NCBI RefSeq assembly: GCF_000178855.1
Contig: NZ_ADVG01000003.1
Location: 558,001-622,000, forward strand
Direction of reading: 5' to 3'
Source: Ktedonobacter racemifer DSM 44963
Lineage (GTDB): Bacteria; Chloroflexota; Ktedonobacteria; Ktedonobacterales; Ktedonobacteraceae
DNA length: 64,000 bases
Position numbers and translations under genes: made by a program. Each line of letters opens with the position of its first letter. The first letter of the stretch is position 1. Below the pieces are notes generated by a model. That model was not told the DNA's origin and did not search any database. It saw only the letters and a program-made list of their open reading frames with translations. Shown in pieces: positions 18,850 through 28,769 of the stretch.

Positions 18850-19040
18850 GGAGATGTGTGCGTTGAGAGGAATAATAGAGGTTAAATGTGAACGGGTTAT
18901 CGCCAAACTGGAGTAAATTTGTGGCCAAGGTGTGTCAATTATGTATGGGGTAAGAAGGGGCAGTAGACATACTTCTGTAACATCTTTGCCTTATGCTATA
19001 CACATTCTCGTAATTTCACACTGTATAGCGAGGTCGTCCA

Positions 19041-20495
19041 ATGCAAGCGCAGGAAACCCTTTCAAGCAGCAATAGAGGCCAGGCAAAAATATGGTCCACT
19101 GCTGCCTATCTTTTACTCTCATTTCCGTCAGGAATACTGTATTTTGTGGTCCTGGTCATCTTCCTGGGCCTGAGTGTGGGCTTACTCATTGTCTGGATTG
19201 GTATTCCCATGCTCATTCTGGGGCTGTATCTAAGCTGGCAATTCGCCATCTTCGAGCGCTACCTCGCTATGCACTGGCTCAATTGCTACATCTCGCCGCT
19301 TGCGCTCTCCCGGCAACCCAGACAGAACTGGCTCCAGTATCTCCGCGCGCATCTCACCAATAAGATGACCTGGAAGACGCTGGCGTTTCTCTTGCTCAAA
19401 TTTCCCCTGGGGATACTCAGCTTTGTCTTCGCTATCCAGGTTCCGATCTTGATGCTGGTACTGGCCTTGATCACGTTCATCCTGGGCTTCGTCTGCACGC
19501 CCATACTCTATCTGATACTCGTGGCCCGCAACGCGCCGCTTGTGATACGCTGGCCTGGACGGAGACCGATCTACCTTAACGGCATGAAGGATCTCATACG
19601 TTACGTGTTTACAGGCTTTGGCCTGGTGCTCCTGCCCAGGTACATTCTCCTGGGGATGGCCTGGATCTGGCAGCAATTGGGGCGCGCCTTGCTGGGCATG
19701 AACAACCAGGACCTCCGTGTCGCCCAGGCAGAGGAACAGGTGAGACGTGAACAGGCCAAAGCCGAGCGCGCCGAGCTGAGCCGCCAACAACTTATCGTCA
19801 ATGTCTCGCATGAGCTACGGACTCCGGTCGCCAGCATACGCGCCCATCTGGAGGTACTGCTCAAAGCCTGCGCGCACGATGACGGCCTCGTGCTTCAGCC
19901 CCAGGAGTTGAGTAATTACCTGGGCATCGCGCATCGAGAAACTGTACGCCTCAGCTCTCTGGTTGAGGACCTGCTCTCGCTCTCGCGCACAGAAGCCGAT
20001 AAGTTGCGCCTGAATATGGCTTCGGTTCCACCCGGCGAAGTAATTGAAGAAGTCTACCAGGCGCTGCTCCCCCTGGCGCGCAAGGAGCGTATGATTACGC
20101 TAGTCCACTCTCTGCCTGAGAGATTGCCACGCGTACAGGCCGATCACCAGCGTCTCACTCAGGTCCTGATGAACCTGGTACGCAATGCCATCACCTATAC
20201 ACCCAATGGGGGCATTATCTCGATCTCGACGCGACAGGAGCACAGTGACTACCTGGTTATCTCGGTCGCGGATACGGGGATGGGCATTCCTGCCGATCAA
20301 CTGGCGCAGATTTTCGAGCGTTTCTACCGTACGGATGCATCACGCTCACGCTCCTCCGGCGGCTTTGGCCTGGGCCTCTCGATTGTCAAAGACCTGGTAG
20401 ACGCCATGGGAGGAAAAATAACGGTTGAGAGCCAGGAGGGCGAGGGAAGCTGCTTCCATATTCATTTGCGGCTCGCCCAGGCGATAACAAACTAG
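19041..20495 (+). CDS. Membrane sensor histidine kinase
   Basis: 484 residues. The N-terminal 215 residues are a membrane sensor domain with paired hydrophobic hairpins (SFPSGILYFVVLVIFLGLSV, and again KFPLGILSFVFAIQVPILML), matching the Pfam 'Sensor' (PF13796) pattern. Then a short coiled linker, HisKA with H-box NVSHELRTPVASIRAHLEV, and HATPase with N-box LVRNAITYTPNGG, G1 DTGMGIP, F-box FERFYR and G2 GFGLGLSIV. The next gene encodes an OmpR-type regulator in the same direction, so this is the kinase of a two-component pair. The stimulus is unknown; such sensor domains often watch the membrane. Confidence 0.92.
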   Translation: MQAQETLSSSNRGQAKIWSTAAYLLLSFPSGILYFVVLVIFLGLSVGLLIVWIGIPMLILGLYLSWQFAIFERYLAMHWLNCYISPLALSRQPRQNWLQYLRAHLTNKMTWKTLAFLLLKFPLGILSFVFAIQVPILMLVLALITFILGFVCTPILYLILVARNAPLVIRWPGRRPIYLNGMKDLIRYVFTGFGLVLLPRYILLGMAWIWQQLGRALLGMNNQDLRVAQAEEQVRREQAKAERAELSRQQLIVNVSHELRTPVASIRAHLEVLLKACAHDDGLVLQPQELSNYLGIAHRETVRLSSLVEDLLSLSRTEADKLRLNMASVPPGEVIEEVYQALLPLARKERMITLVHSLPERLPRVQADHQRLTQVLMNLVRNAITYTPNGGIISISTRQEHSDYLVISVADTGMGIPADQLAQIFERFYRTDASRSRSSGGFGLGLSIVKDLVDAMGGKITVESQEGEGSCFHIHLRLAQAITN

Positions 20496-20648
20496 CAATA
20501 ACAACCTGGCAATAACAAGACTAAAGAAAACAAACAATGCCGCATCAATAAGGCCTGGACGCCAGCTCAAGCAGCGTGTACACTAAGCATGGGCTTGGGA
20601 CCAATTCCCATGTACATTCACATGTTGTTGCGAAGGAGAAGTTGGCAC

Positions 20649-21392
20649 ATGGCTCGCGTGCTTGTTGTTGAGGATGAAGTCGCTATTTGTAACCTGATTT
20701 GCGCTGAACTGAGCGCCGAGGGGCATACTGTCTACCAAGCCAATGACGGCCTGCAAGCGCTGACCCTGGTTGAGCAGCACCAGCCGCAGCTTATCATCCT
20801 CGACTGGATGTTGCCCGGCCTGGATGGCCTCTCCGTTTGCCGCCGTGTGCGCCTGAACTACCTCATGCCTATTCTTATGCTCACCGCGCGCAATGAAGAG
20901 ATCGATAGGATTCTAGGTCTGGAGGTGGGGGCCGACGATTATATTAGCAAGCCTTTCAGTATGCGTGAGCTTATGGCCCGGGTGCGCGCCATACTACGCC
21001 GCGTCGACCTGGACCAGCGCCTGGCCCAGACCCTCCAGCAGGCCCGAACAGAACCCCCAGTGGCGCAAATATCACCCACGATAACACCCACACCAGTCCA
21101 GCCCCCTATCATACGCGGACCACTGGAAATCGATCCCAATGCTCGCATTGCCAAACTTCATGGTGAAAGCATCTTACTTACGCCCAGGGAATACGAACTG
21201 CTGATTTTACTGGCTTCACATCCTGGGCGCGCCTTTAGCCGCGAGTTCCTACTGCAACAGCTCTGGGGATACGACTACGATGGCTTTGATCGCACCGTCG
21301 ATACACACGTCACACGCCTGCGCAAGAAACTCGGCGGCGTAGGAGAAAAGATTGTCACCGTCTGGAGCGTTGGCTACCGCTTCGTAGAATAG
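20649..21392 (+). CDS. OmpR/PhoB-family response regulator
   Basis: 247 residues from ATG 20649 behind AAGGAG; the frame is open from 20589, but without a domain. Receiver with acidic pair VVEDE, phospho-Asp52 (LIILDWMLPG) and Lys101 (ISKPF). A Pro/Gln/Thr-rich linker (about 130-165), then a winged helix with LTPREYELLILLASHPG and DRTVDTHVTRLRKKLGG. It probably controls transcription when phosphorylated by the kinase encoded 150 bp upstream. Confidence 0.93.
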   Translation: MARVLVVEDEVAICNLICAELSAEGHTVYQANDGLQALTLVEQHQPQLIILDWMLPGLDGLSVCRRVRLNYLMPILMLTARNEEIDRILGLEVGADDYISKPFSMRELMARVRAILRRVDLDQRLAQTLQQARTEPPVAQISPTITPTPVQPPIIRGPLEIDPNARIAKLHGESILLTPREYELLILLASHPGRAFSREFLLQQLWGYDYDGFDRTVDTHVTRLRKKLGGVGEKIVTVWSVGYRFVE

Positions 21393-21624
21393 AGCCAGGG
21401 CTATTTAATTCTCCCCTTAACCTTCCTCTAAGGTCTCTGATTCCACCCAACCAGGCAGGTGTTCGACCTTTTCTAGGTCCACATCAAGTTGAGAGGAAAG
21501 TTGTGGTTGTATTTATACTAAAAAAGCAGTGGTGTATCAGCAACACTGTTTTGTTTTTCTATCAAAGTTTACCGGTGGTACGTTAGCTATCCATCGTGAC
21601 CGCCGAGCAAGAAAGGGAAAACGC

Positions 21625-22125
21625 ATGACTACTACGTTACAGCGACCCGTACGCACGCAACTCACCAATGTTGCTTTCAAGAAGACCGCAACCGCCTCCT
21701 CCGAATGGAACGATGCATGGAAAGCGGAGTTCGCTCTTGACGGACACCGAGAGGGAGGGGATAGACATGCCTGGGCTCCCAAAAATCGCAATGTGTTACC
21801 TGTAGATGAACTGACGTGGTGGCAGGTGGACCTTGGTCGCCTCCATCGGATCTGGGAACTCGACCTCACTACTCTCAGTGATCGTGACTATCCGCTGAGC
21901 CGCTACAACTTCGAAATCCAGGCTTCTGAAGATAAGCAGAATATGAGTCATTATCGCGTACTTGGAAGGGTTGATAGCGTCCACAGCCTCCCTATAGCAG
22001 GGACCCTGACCCTCGCGTTTGATACCCCTGTCTCTGCGCAATACATTCGCGTTGTCAAGCTGACGACAGAGGCCAATCCCTATTTTGATATGGCGATTGC
22101 TGAATTTCGCGTGTGGGCGGAATAA
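21625..22125 (+). CDS. Discoidin (F5/8 type C) domain protein
   Basis: 166 residues from ATG 21625, behind AGAAAGGGAAAA; the frame is open 96 bp further back. TNVAFKKTATASSEW, ALDGHREG, WWQVDLGRLHRIWELDL, and AQYIRVVKL form a single F5/8C beta-sandwich that usually binds carbohydrate. No signal peptide and no catalytic module, so it is a stand-alone binding domain. Its last strand (MAIAEFRVWAE) is complete. Confidence 0.85.
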   Translation: MTTTLQRPVRTQLTNVAFKKTATASSEWNDAWKAEFALDGHREGGDRHAWAPKNRNVLPVDELTWWQVDLGRLHRIWELDLTTLSDRDYPLSRYNFEIQASEDKQNMSHYRVLGRVDSVHSLPIAGTLTLAFDTPVSAQYIRVVKLTTEANPYFDMAIAEFRVWAE

Positions 22126-22136
22126 GAAGTCGCGGT

Positions 22137-22166
22137 GGAAACTTCACATCCAGGTGTGAAGTTTCC
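22137..22166 (+). terminator. Hairpin downstream of the discoidin gene
   Basis: GGAAACTTCACA, loop TCCAGG, TGTGAAGTTTCC: a perfect 12-bp stem starting 11 bp after the stop. Only a weak T-run follows. It probably ends transcription. Confidence 0.65.
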
Positions 22167-22211
22167 ATACTCCTGGCTGCATAGTGGCGATGTTATCCGA
22201 GTCACTTTCTT

Positions 22212-22373
22212 CTATACTTTCCAACTATGCTTATGAGCACACTTGTTCCAAACAGAATATTTTTGCTGCACCCATTGCTCCCAGGTAATACGGAACCACG
22301 GGCGAGTCATTACAGCAAGCAACGTCTGGTGAAGATTGACTTTGACCCGCTTTGGTGAAGACCTAAAAGGTAA
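22212..22373 (-). pseudogene. C-terminal protein fragment, possibly a transposase relic
   Basis: About 53 codons reading KRVKVNLHQTLLAV, RPWFRITWEQWV and KCAHKHSWKV before a stop. The composition (Trp, Arg, Lys and His rich) and lack of a start look like the tail of a transposase. I cannot name the family. Upstream there is a stop codon within 10 bp of 22373. Nothing else in 22170-22650 is convincing; an 85-codon frame at 22336-22593 (+) has no domain and was not called. Confidence 0.3.
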
Positions 22374-22651
22374 GGATTACTCCATCTGTTGTTCAAAAAC
22401 GACTGGGTATGAAGAAGCGATGACCTGGCCCCCCTATTTGTACTCTCTACAAAAGTGGTTCAAGCTCAATAGGTCTGGTATGGGCAAAATCAGACCGGAA
22501 AGCTGTCCCAAAAAGGATACCTCAACCTTCTTTATGGGTGACGACCATGCGATGGTCATTTCAACCATGCCTCTCTTCGAGGAAGGGGCATGAAACAGGT
22601 TGATATTCACCCATCGGAGAGTTACTTCTCCCGATAAAAGGAAGGAATTAC

Positions 22652-23098
22652 ATGTATAAGGGGATACGGGTATTGTATATGATCGACGCCTGGCTGTTCC
22701 CAGCGGCCATTCTTGTTCAGGTCTTCTTCGCTGGCCTCAGTCTCTTCACTCGGCAGAGCTACTGGGGCGTGCATGACCCCTTCGGTCATATCATCGGTTT
22801 TCTCCCTCTGCTCCTGGTCTTACTGACGTACCTGGGACGGCTCCAGCCTCCAGCGAAACGTCTCGCCTGGACCTTGTTAGGCGTCTACTTTATCCAGGCA
22901 GACCTCTTGACACTGCTTAGCTCGACTGTTCCGCTGCTGGGTGCCTTGCACCCTGTCCTGGCGCTCGTGCTCTTTGCCCTTGCCCTGACGATCGCGTTCC
23001 AGGCACGAGCGCTGGTGGCGGCGGGCATCCAAACTCCCTCTCCTGCGAGGTCTTTCACTATGAGAACCCCTAGCCCAACAATAGAAGAAAGGAACTAG
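22652..23098 (+). CDS. DUF6220 small membrane protein
   Basis: 148 residues with four hydrophobic helices (YMIDAWLFPAAILVQVFFAG, IIGFLPLLLVLLTYLG, LLGVYFIQADLLTLLSS and LHPVLALVLFALALTIAF). The conserved WGVHDPFGH segment after the first helix fits DUF6220. No function is known. ATG follows GAAGGAATT. It ends 2 bp before the NmrA-type gene and is certainly co-transcribed with it. Confidence 0.75.
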   Translation: MYKGIRVLYMIDAWLFPAAILVQVFFAGLSLFTRQSYWGVHDPFGHIIGFLPLLLVLLTYLGRLQPPAKRLAWTLLGVYFIQADLLTLLSSTVPLLGALHPVLALVLFALALTIAFQARALVAAGIQTPSPARSFTMRTPSPTIEERN

Positions 23099-23100
23099 CT

Positions 23101-23958
23101 ATGATTCTGGTTACTGGAGCAACGGGAAACGTCGGACGCGAGGTCGTGAACCTGCTGCTCTCTGGCGGAAATAACGTGGTGGCAGTCACTCGCAACCCCG
23201 CCACTGCCGCCTTGCCCGATGGGGCGCACGTGGTCGGCGGCGATCCCTCCCACCCACATACCCTGGCAGCGGCACTGCGCGGCATTGAAACAGTCTTCAT
23301 CAGTCCACGTGCTCTGGGAGATGCCACAGCCGGGGCCGCGACCGTTGAACTACTCAAGCAGGCAAGCGAGCAGGGCGCACGACGAGTGGTCGTGCTGTCG
23401 GCTGTCACCGTGGAGTATGGCGGCGGGTATCAGCGCTTCTCTGACGCCTTCAGGGCTGTTGAGGATGCGGCCAGAGCTTCTGGCTTGCAGTGGACCATCC
23501 TGCGCTGCGCTGACTTCGCCTCGAACGCCCTGGCCTGGGCGCCACAGATCCGCCAGGCCGGTGTCGTGCGGGGCGTCTACGGCGATGGAGCAACGGCGAC
23601 CATCCACGAACGAGATATTGCTGCCGTCAGCGCTCGTGTGCTGGTGGATGCCGCGTACGCGGGGCGCTCCTATGTGCTCACCGGCCCGCAGTCGCTCACC
23701 CAACGGGCCAAACTCCGCCTGGTCAGCGCGGCAATTGGCAAAGAGGTGCCCTGGGTGGAAGTCGTCCCCGAGCAGTTCCGCCAGGCCATGCTTGCCCAGG
23801 GCCTGCCTGAGGATGTCCCCGACAGGGTGATTGGCTACTGGGCCGACCGCGTTCAGCAGCCGGGACCGTCTTCGGACGCCGTGGAGCAGATTCTGGGCCG
23901 TCCCTCGCTCACCTTCGCCCAATGGGCAGCCGAGCACGCTTCTGCCTTCCGAAACTGA
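23101..23958 (+). CDS. NmrA-like NAD(P)-binding oxidoreductase
   Basis: 285 residues. Rossmann start MILVTGATGNVGREVV with the GxxGxxG loop, then GDPSHPHTLAAALRGIETVF and the NmrA-type QWTILRCADFASNALAW. The Tyr-x-x-x-Lys pair of classical SDR enzymes is not evident, so it may be a redox sensor or an atypical reductase (azoreductase/quinone-reductase-like). ATG preceded by AAAGGAACTAG. Past the stop, a tiny in-frame remnant at about 24071 (MTKTLTGSEPSK-stop) looks like the truncated start of another gene. Confidence 0.82.
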   Translation: MILVTGATGNVGREVVNLLLSGGNNVVAVTRNPATAALPDGAHVVGGDPSHPHTLAAALRGIETVFISPRALGDATAGAATVELLKQASEQGARRVVVLSAVTVEYGGGYQRFSDAFRAVEDAARASGLQWTILRCADFASNALAWAPQIRQAGVVRGVYGDGATATIHERDIAAVSARVLVDAAYAGRSYVLTGPQSLTQRAKLRLVSAAIGKEVPWVEVVPEQFRQAMLAQGLPEDVPDRVIGYWADRVQQPGPSSDAVEQILGRPSLTFAQWAAEHASAFRN

Positions 23959-24122
23959 TAGGTACCCCATTACGACGGGCAACACCGCGTGAGGAAGTTC
24001 ACTCGCGCTTTGCGCGGTCAGGAGACAACGTGGTGATTGCCCACCAATGAAGATGTATGAGGAGAACATCATGACAAAAACACTCACTGGAAGCGAGCCG
24101 TCAAAATACTAGAGGCTGATAT

Positions 24123-24278
24123 TCATTCTTCATATCCTGGTATAGCAAATGACGAACATAGCTCTTCCACCTTTTCTCTGACTTCCAATTTTACATCTTC
24201 AGATAATATATATTGCCTTTCTTTATGCACAGAGATCGATAAAAGGACACGATCAACTAGTTCGGCACACATCCTCAT
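24123..24278 (-). CDS. Small hypothetical protein
   Basis: 51 codons: a soluble, charged, probably helical peptide (DRVLLSISVHKERQY, EVREKVEELC). Locally AT-rich compared with neighbours. The ribosome site is weak (AAAAG). It may be the tail of a lost gene disrupted near the adjacent tnpB relic. No relative recognised. Confidence 0.3.
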   Translation of the reverse strand: MRMCAELVDRVLLSISVHKERQYILSEDVKLEVREKVEELCSSFAIPGYEE

Positions 24279-24329
24279 TTCTTTTACAGTATCTTAAAAT
24301 GATGACCACTATGCCTAGAAGTCATCCGT

Positions 24330-25566
24330 TCAGACGGCCAGCCGTCTGGGGAGAACTGCGGCTCCCGCTACTCCTCGCCCCACTTGCAAAGGGTCGGAGC
24401 TACTTTTGCGTAAGATGTTGTAGGATCCGTTGATATCGGCATGAATGAGGCGTCCATCCCTGGCGCGATACTAACTGCGAGCCACACGCTTGCCTGAAAA
24501 CACTGGCTTCTCAGCCGTGTTGGCTTCATAGGTTGGGATGGGGTCACCGTCCAGAAAACTGGCCTTGCTGGTGTAGCTTTCTTCTTGAAGGATGACCCTG
24601 ATCCCAACCAGGTGCGCTTTGTAGGTCAACTGCTCAATGAAACGAGCATGGGGAAGCTGCACAAACTGCTGGTTGTTCCTGCGTCCCATACTCACCTCTT
24701 GTTTCCACAAGGGATTCTTGCCAATCACCAGCGTTCCGATGCCTTCGCCCACCAGCAGATCAATAATCCGACGGCTGGCCGTGTGCACATACGCATCCAC
24801 ACGGCGATTGCGCTTCGTCGTCACACGATCCAGCTGGCGTGAAGTGTATCGGTTCTCATGCGCGAGGCGTTGCTGCTGCTTGGCGCGCTCTTTGTTGTAG
24901 GACTGATTGAGGCTTTTGAGGGGTTTGCCACTCACCAGACGAGGCACAAAACCAGATTTGTCGCTGGTGATGGCTGCGAGCACGTTGACGCCCACATCCA
25001 CGGCTGCCCGAAGCTGTGGGTTGACCGCAGCCGGTTGAATCTCCTGCTCATAGACGACCTCCAGCATGTAGCCATCAGCGCGTGGAACGATGCGAACCTG
25101 CCGGATGGCTTCCCAGGTGATCTGAGTTGCTATCTCAATGGGAAGCCCTGATGGGACCAGCTTGCCCGTGCGCTTGAATACCCTCTTGCCCAGGGCTTTT
25201 TTCTCGTAGATGAGCAGGAAACGGCCCTTGGTCTTGTCTTGATAGCCAGGGACCTTGGGGCGTCCCGTGAAGGCGGAGGGATCTTCGCGATAGGTCTCCA
25301 TCACGCGCAAAAAAGCTGACCCAGTTGTGGTGGAGCTGAATGAGGATGGCATTACTGACTTTGCGAGGCAGGGCACAATAGGCCTCATGCTGTTTCAAGC
25401 GATGGAAGATGGCAGCGTAGGGCAGGTAGGTTCCCTCGTGAATGAAGGCTTGCCGGACGTGGTAATTGGCCTGATTATAGAGGTTTTTGGAGGCAAAAGC
25501 TGCCCGATCAATGATGGCAAAGCGTGCATCCTGATGACGAATGAGATGTCGTTCGACCAACTGCAT
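24330..25566 (-). pseudogene. tnpB: Second tnpB, inactivated by frameshift and stop
   Basis: An OrfB-type nuclease of a subgroup different from the one at 13 kb. N-terminal part in one frame (HQDARFAIIDRAAFASKNLYNQANYH), then a shift near 25310 into ETYREDPSAFTGRPKVPGYQ. RuvC pieces follow: AVDVGVNVLAAITS with the first Asp, GTLVIGKNPLWKQEV where a Gly-Lys replaces the usual Glu region, and HADINGSYNIL with the last Asp. An in-frame TAG at 24471-24473 (S-stop-YRARDGRLIHAD) cuts off that last block. The frame closes at 24330, inside a hairpin (CAGACGGCTGGCCGTCTG) marking the element's right end. It is non-functional as read. Confidence 0.88.
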
Positions 25567-25713
25567 CTGGTGCCTTCTCCCTTTCCAACAACACGTCCTT
25601 CGTGTCGGTGAACCTCTCTCTTGGCGTTTTATGCAAGAACATTCTTTCTAACAAAACTCTACCAGAGACGTCTCCAGTTGTCAATATCTGGCATGATTCC
25701 TTGGAAACGTTTA

Positions 25714-25944
25714 TCACTCCATTCCTCGCATCGCAACACTGTTCGTTCCCAACCGCAAACCGCTTGTTATCAGTGCAGATCGCGTATCGCCCGGAATGCG
25801 ATTCTTATTTACCACAATGCCACATTCTTCAAGAGCCCGCTCAGCAATGATACCTGTCAGCCCATTTGACGCTATATTCAAGATGTCTGGGTAGATATGC
25901 GTCCTCTTAGCTTGCGCGTACAAATGGAGCAGGCAACGCAGCAT
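25714..25944 (-). pseudogene. Serine hydroxymethyltransferase (glyA-like) fragment
   Basis: About 76 codons containing NGLTGIIAERALEECGIVVN and KNRIPGDTRSALITSGLRLG, a conserved stretch late in serine hydroxymethyltransferases. The PLP lysine region and most of the protein (normally over 400 residues) are missing, and the C-terminus stops at RGME. The tnpB relic begins 150 bp away, so its insertion or a linked deletion may have destroyed the gene. Confidence 0.7.
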
Positions 25945-25981
25945 AAATAGGTACTTCCACTACCTTGGGAGCCTTGTCGGG

Positions 25982-26010
25982 GGGGCGTTACCGTATGGTA
26001 ACGCCCCTTT
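25982..26010. terminator. Strong bidirectional terminator hairpin
   Basis: GGGGCGTTACC, loop GTAT, GGTAACGCCCC then TTT. An 11-bp perfect stem. Confidence 0.8.
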
Positions 26011-26472
26011 GCTTCCCGCGTTTCTCTCACCTTCCCTTCGCCCCAGAGGAATAGCCATTGTCTTCTTCCGACTATTTAGAACTCGCTCATAAGCTATTAA
26101 TCATACAAAAACACACTAAGCAAAAGTGCGCCTTCTTAACCTCTGTATTCCCGCAAGGGGGCTATCCCGTACCTGGTAAAATAGACAGCGAAAGAAGCAA
26201 ACCAGAAAGGGATAGTTTGTCTTGCAATATTTGAATACTAACCCTTATTGCTCCTTAACCGCTCCCTCAAAATCTTCAAATCGGCATATTTTTGGCAGAT
26301 ACCTGACAGCGATTTCTCCTACAGGGCCATGCGTATTCTTGGTAACGCAAGTCATGAAACGATACGACAGTATATTGGGAGCTAAGAGTAAAGGCACTGT
26401 TTTATTCATGAAGTCTTTAGCTTCGTGGTTTTCACTCCGACCGCAATAAAAGAGAAAGTAGGACATTGACGG
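26011..26472. other. Intergenic, AT-richer stretch before the Ser/Thr kinase
   Basis: No gene supported on either strand. Short open frames (26222-26449 +, 26245-26496 -) mirror each other and show no domain. The region should contain the kinase promoter, but I see no clear -35/-10 pair. Confidence 0.5.
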
Positions 26473-28176
26473 ATGGCGGACTACATTGGACAGCAATTAG
26501 GCAATTATCGATTAACGCAGTTGCTTGGAAAAGGAGGCTTTGCCGAAGTGTATTTGGGAGAGCATGTGCGGTTAGGAATGAAAGCGGCTGTAAAGATCTT
26601 ACATACCAGCCTTTCGGAAGATGAGACTCGCGCCTTCCAGCAGGAGGCACAGACCATTGCTACTCTCTCGCATCCACATATCATCCGGGTATTGGATTTT
26701 GAGGTACAAGCAGGTATCCCATTTCTCGTGCTGGATTACGCCCCCAACGGTACACTGAGACACAAGCATCCCAGAGGTACCCGATTGGCTCCATCGCTGG
26801 CTGTTGATTATATAACTCAGATCGCCAGCGCACTGCAATTTGCCCATGATCGTAAGATCATCCATCGCGACATCAAGCCAGAGAATATGCTCATTGGGAG
26901 TTGGGGAGATATTCTGCTCAGTGATTTTGGCATTGCCACGATTGCCCACTCCACCTCCTCCATGAGTGCGCAAACATTAATGGGCACCCTGGCCTACATG
27001 CCACCAGAGCAGATCAAAGGGAAGCCACGCATAGAGAGCGATCAGTATGCCTTAGCTGTAACAATCTATCAGTGGCTAACGGGAGAACTCCCCTTCCAGG
27101 GCTCTTCCATGGAAATGATCGCGCAACACCTGGCAATACCAGCGCCTCCCCTGCGCAACAAAGTATCTGACCTGCCAGTCGAACTGGAACAGGTTATCTT
27201 GAAAGCGCTAGCGAAAGACCCCAAAGACCGCTACGGACAGATCCAGGAATTCGCATATATGTGCGAAAAAGCGATAAAAAATGTGAAACAGCTAGGAACG
27301 CAGCTTGCGAATCAAGAAATTTCAAACACACTTCCTGGAAGAGCTTACACTTCTGTGAAAAGCAGCGATCCCATACCACCAATGGTATCACAGCCACTTC
27401 AGCAAACCACGGATTATTATCTTAACAAAAGCAAGGCTCTCATTGAAGTGAAGCAATATCAGGAAGCATTGGCTATGTGTGAGCAGGCGTTGCGATTTGA
27501 CCCCTCCTCTGCTTTGCTTTATGTGAACCGAGCCAGTGCTCTCTGTGGATTGAAAAGATATCAGGAGGCCCTTGAAGCCTGCGATCAAGCGCTTCAGCGC
27601 AATTCTCGTATTTCCCTGGCTCACTATAATGCAAGCGAAGCCCTCATGCAGTTAGGCAGACACCAGCAAGCCCTTGAAGCCTGCGAACGGGCACTTCAGT
27701 TTGACCCTTCCTTCCCCAAAACCTATATCAATAAAAGTCGAGTTCTCATTGAATTGGGCAGATACCAACAAGCCCTTGATACCTGTAATCAAGGGCTTGT
27801 GTATGATGCTCATAACGCCTTGCTACACAACAATGCAGGTGTGGCTCTCGCAAATTTGGGCAGATACCAGCAAGCTCTTGAAGCTTGTGAGCAAGCCATC
27901 CGGCTTGATCCCTCTTCAGGCTTGCCCTATGTTACCAAAGGTTGGGCTCTCATTGAATTGGGACGATATCAGGAAGCCCTGGTTGCTTGTAATCAGGCAC
28001 TTCAACATGATGCTCAGGATGCATGGGCACACAACAATGCAAGTGTGGCTCTCATGAAGATGGGTAGATACCAGGAAGCCCTTCATGCCTGCGAGCAGGC
28101 ACTACAGCTCAATCCTCACAATACAAAAGCACATGCAAACAAAGCGTTCATACTTCAAAATCTCAGGCGCTATTAG
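26473..28176 (+). CDS. PknB-like Ser/Thr protein kinase with TPR tail
   Basis: 567 residues. Kinase domain 12-270 with Gly loop LLGKGGFAEVYLG, Lys41 (AAVKIL), catalytic HRDIKPENML (Asp133), DFG at 151-153 and APE-like PPEQ. After a Ser/Thr/Pro linker, residues 308-567 form seven or more TPR units of 34 residues (YQEALAMCEQAL / YQQALEACERAL), very alike to one another, which suggests recent duplication. There is no membrane helix, so it is a cytosolic kinase with a protein-docking solenoid rather than the usual PASTA receptor form. Partner unknown. Confidence 0.92.
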   Translation: MADYIGQQLGNYRLTQLLGKGGFAEVYLGEHVRLGMKAAVKILHTSLSEDETRAFQQEAQTIATLSHPHIIRVLDFEVQAGIPFLVLDYAPNGTLRHKHPRGTRLAPSLAVDYITQIASALQFAHDRKIIHRDIKPENMLIGSWGDILLSDFGIATIAHSTSSMSAQTLMGTLAYMPPEQIKGKPRIESDQYALAVTIYQWLTGELPFQGSSMEMIAQHLAIPAPPLRNKVSDLPVELEQVILKALAKDPKDRYGQIQEFAYMCEKAIKNVKQLGTQLANQEISNTLPGRAYTSVKSSDPIPPMVSQPLQQTTDYYLNKSKALIEVKQYQEALAMCEQALRFDPSSALLYVNRASALCGLKRYQEALEACDQALQRNSRISLAHYNASEALMQLGRHQQALEACERALQFDPSFPKTYINKSRVLIELGRYQQALDTCNQGLVYDAHNALLHNNAGVALANLGRYQQALEACEQAIRLDPSSGLPYVTKGWALIELGRYQEALVACNQALQHDAQDAWAHNNASVALMKMGRYQEALHACEQALQLNPHNTKAHANKAFILQNLRRY

Positions 28177-28211
28177 TGGATTTTGTCCTGCTTTAGGCAT
28201 TACTGGTATCA

Positions 28212-28769
28212 TCACGTTGTGCGTGGAAGGCTATGCAAGATAGCCTTCCGTATGGTCACGACGAGCCTTTCCTGCTCTTGCTGCAAAAAGAAATGTCCTC
28301 CCTTCCACATCTGCATACTAAACGGACCCAGGGTATATCTCTTCCACGCCTCCAGGTCTGAGAAGTTTGCCTGAGGATCATCTCCCCCACCAAATACTGA
28401 AATAAGGCAGTTCAATGGCAAACATTCCTTATATTGGTAATCAGAGCAGACAGCAAGATCAGCGCGTATAGAAGGAAGCACAAAACGCATAAGCAATGCA
28501 TTTGAGAAGAGAGACGCTGGTATTCCACCCACTTGCCGCAACACATCAATGAGATCGGCATCCGACAGTGTGGAGGAGGGATAGGAAATCTTCGGTGGGA
28601 GATGGAGAGCACGTTGCGCCGATACAAATAAATGAACTGGTTCACATTGATAGTGCAGACGTAAATAATTCGCAACCTCAAAGCCCAGAAAGGCGCCCAT
28701 GCTATGCCCAAAAAAGGCAAATGGGACGCGACACTGAGCGGCTATCGCTTCAACAAGAGGTAATTCAAT
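28212..28769 (-). pseudogene. Type II (TesA-like) thioesterase, N-terminally truncated
   Basis: Reads ELPLVEAIAAQCRVPFAFFG, HSMGAFLGFEVANYL (nucleophile elbow GHSMG), LSDADLIDVLRQVGGIP, CLISVFGGGDDPQAN and GPFSMQMWKGGHFFL with the catalytic His. All are hallmarks of editing thioesterases of non-ribosomal peptide or polyketide pathways. A TAA stop lies just before the first recognisable residue and about 60 N-terminal residues are missing. No synthetase genes are nearby, so this is a leftover of a lost pathway. Confidence 0.75.

Noticed and set aside
22336..22593. 85-codon open frame on the plus strand
   Set aside because: Composition not protein-like, overlaps the opposite-strand fragment at 22212-22373, no recognisable domain.
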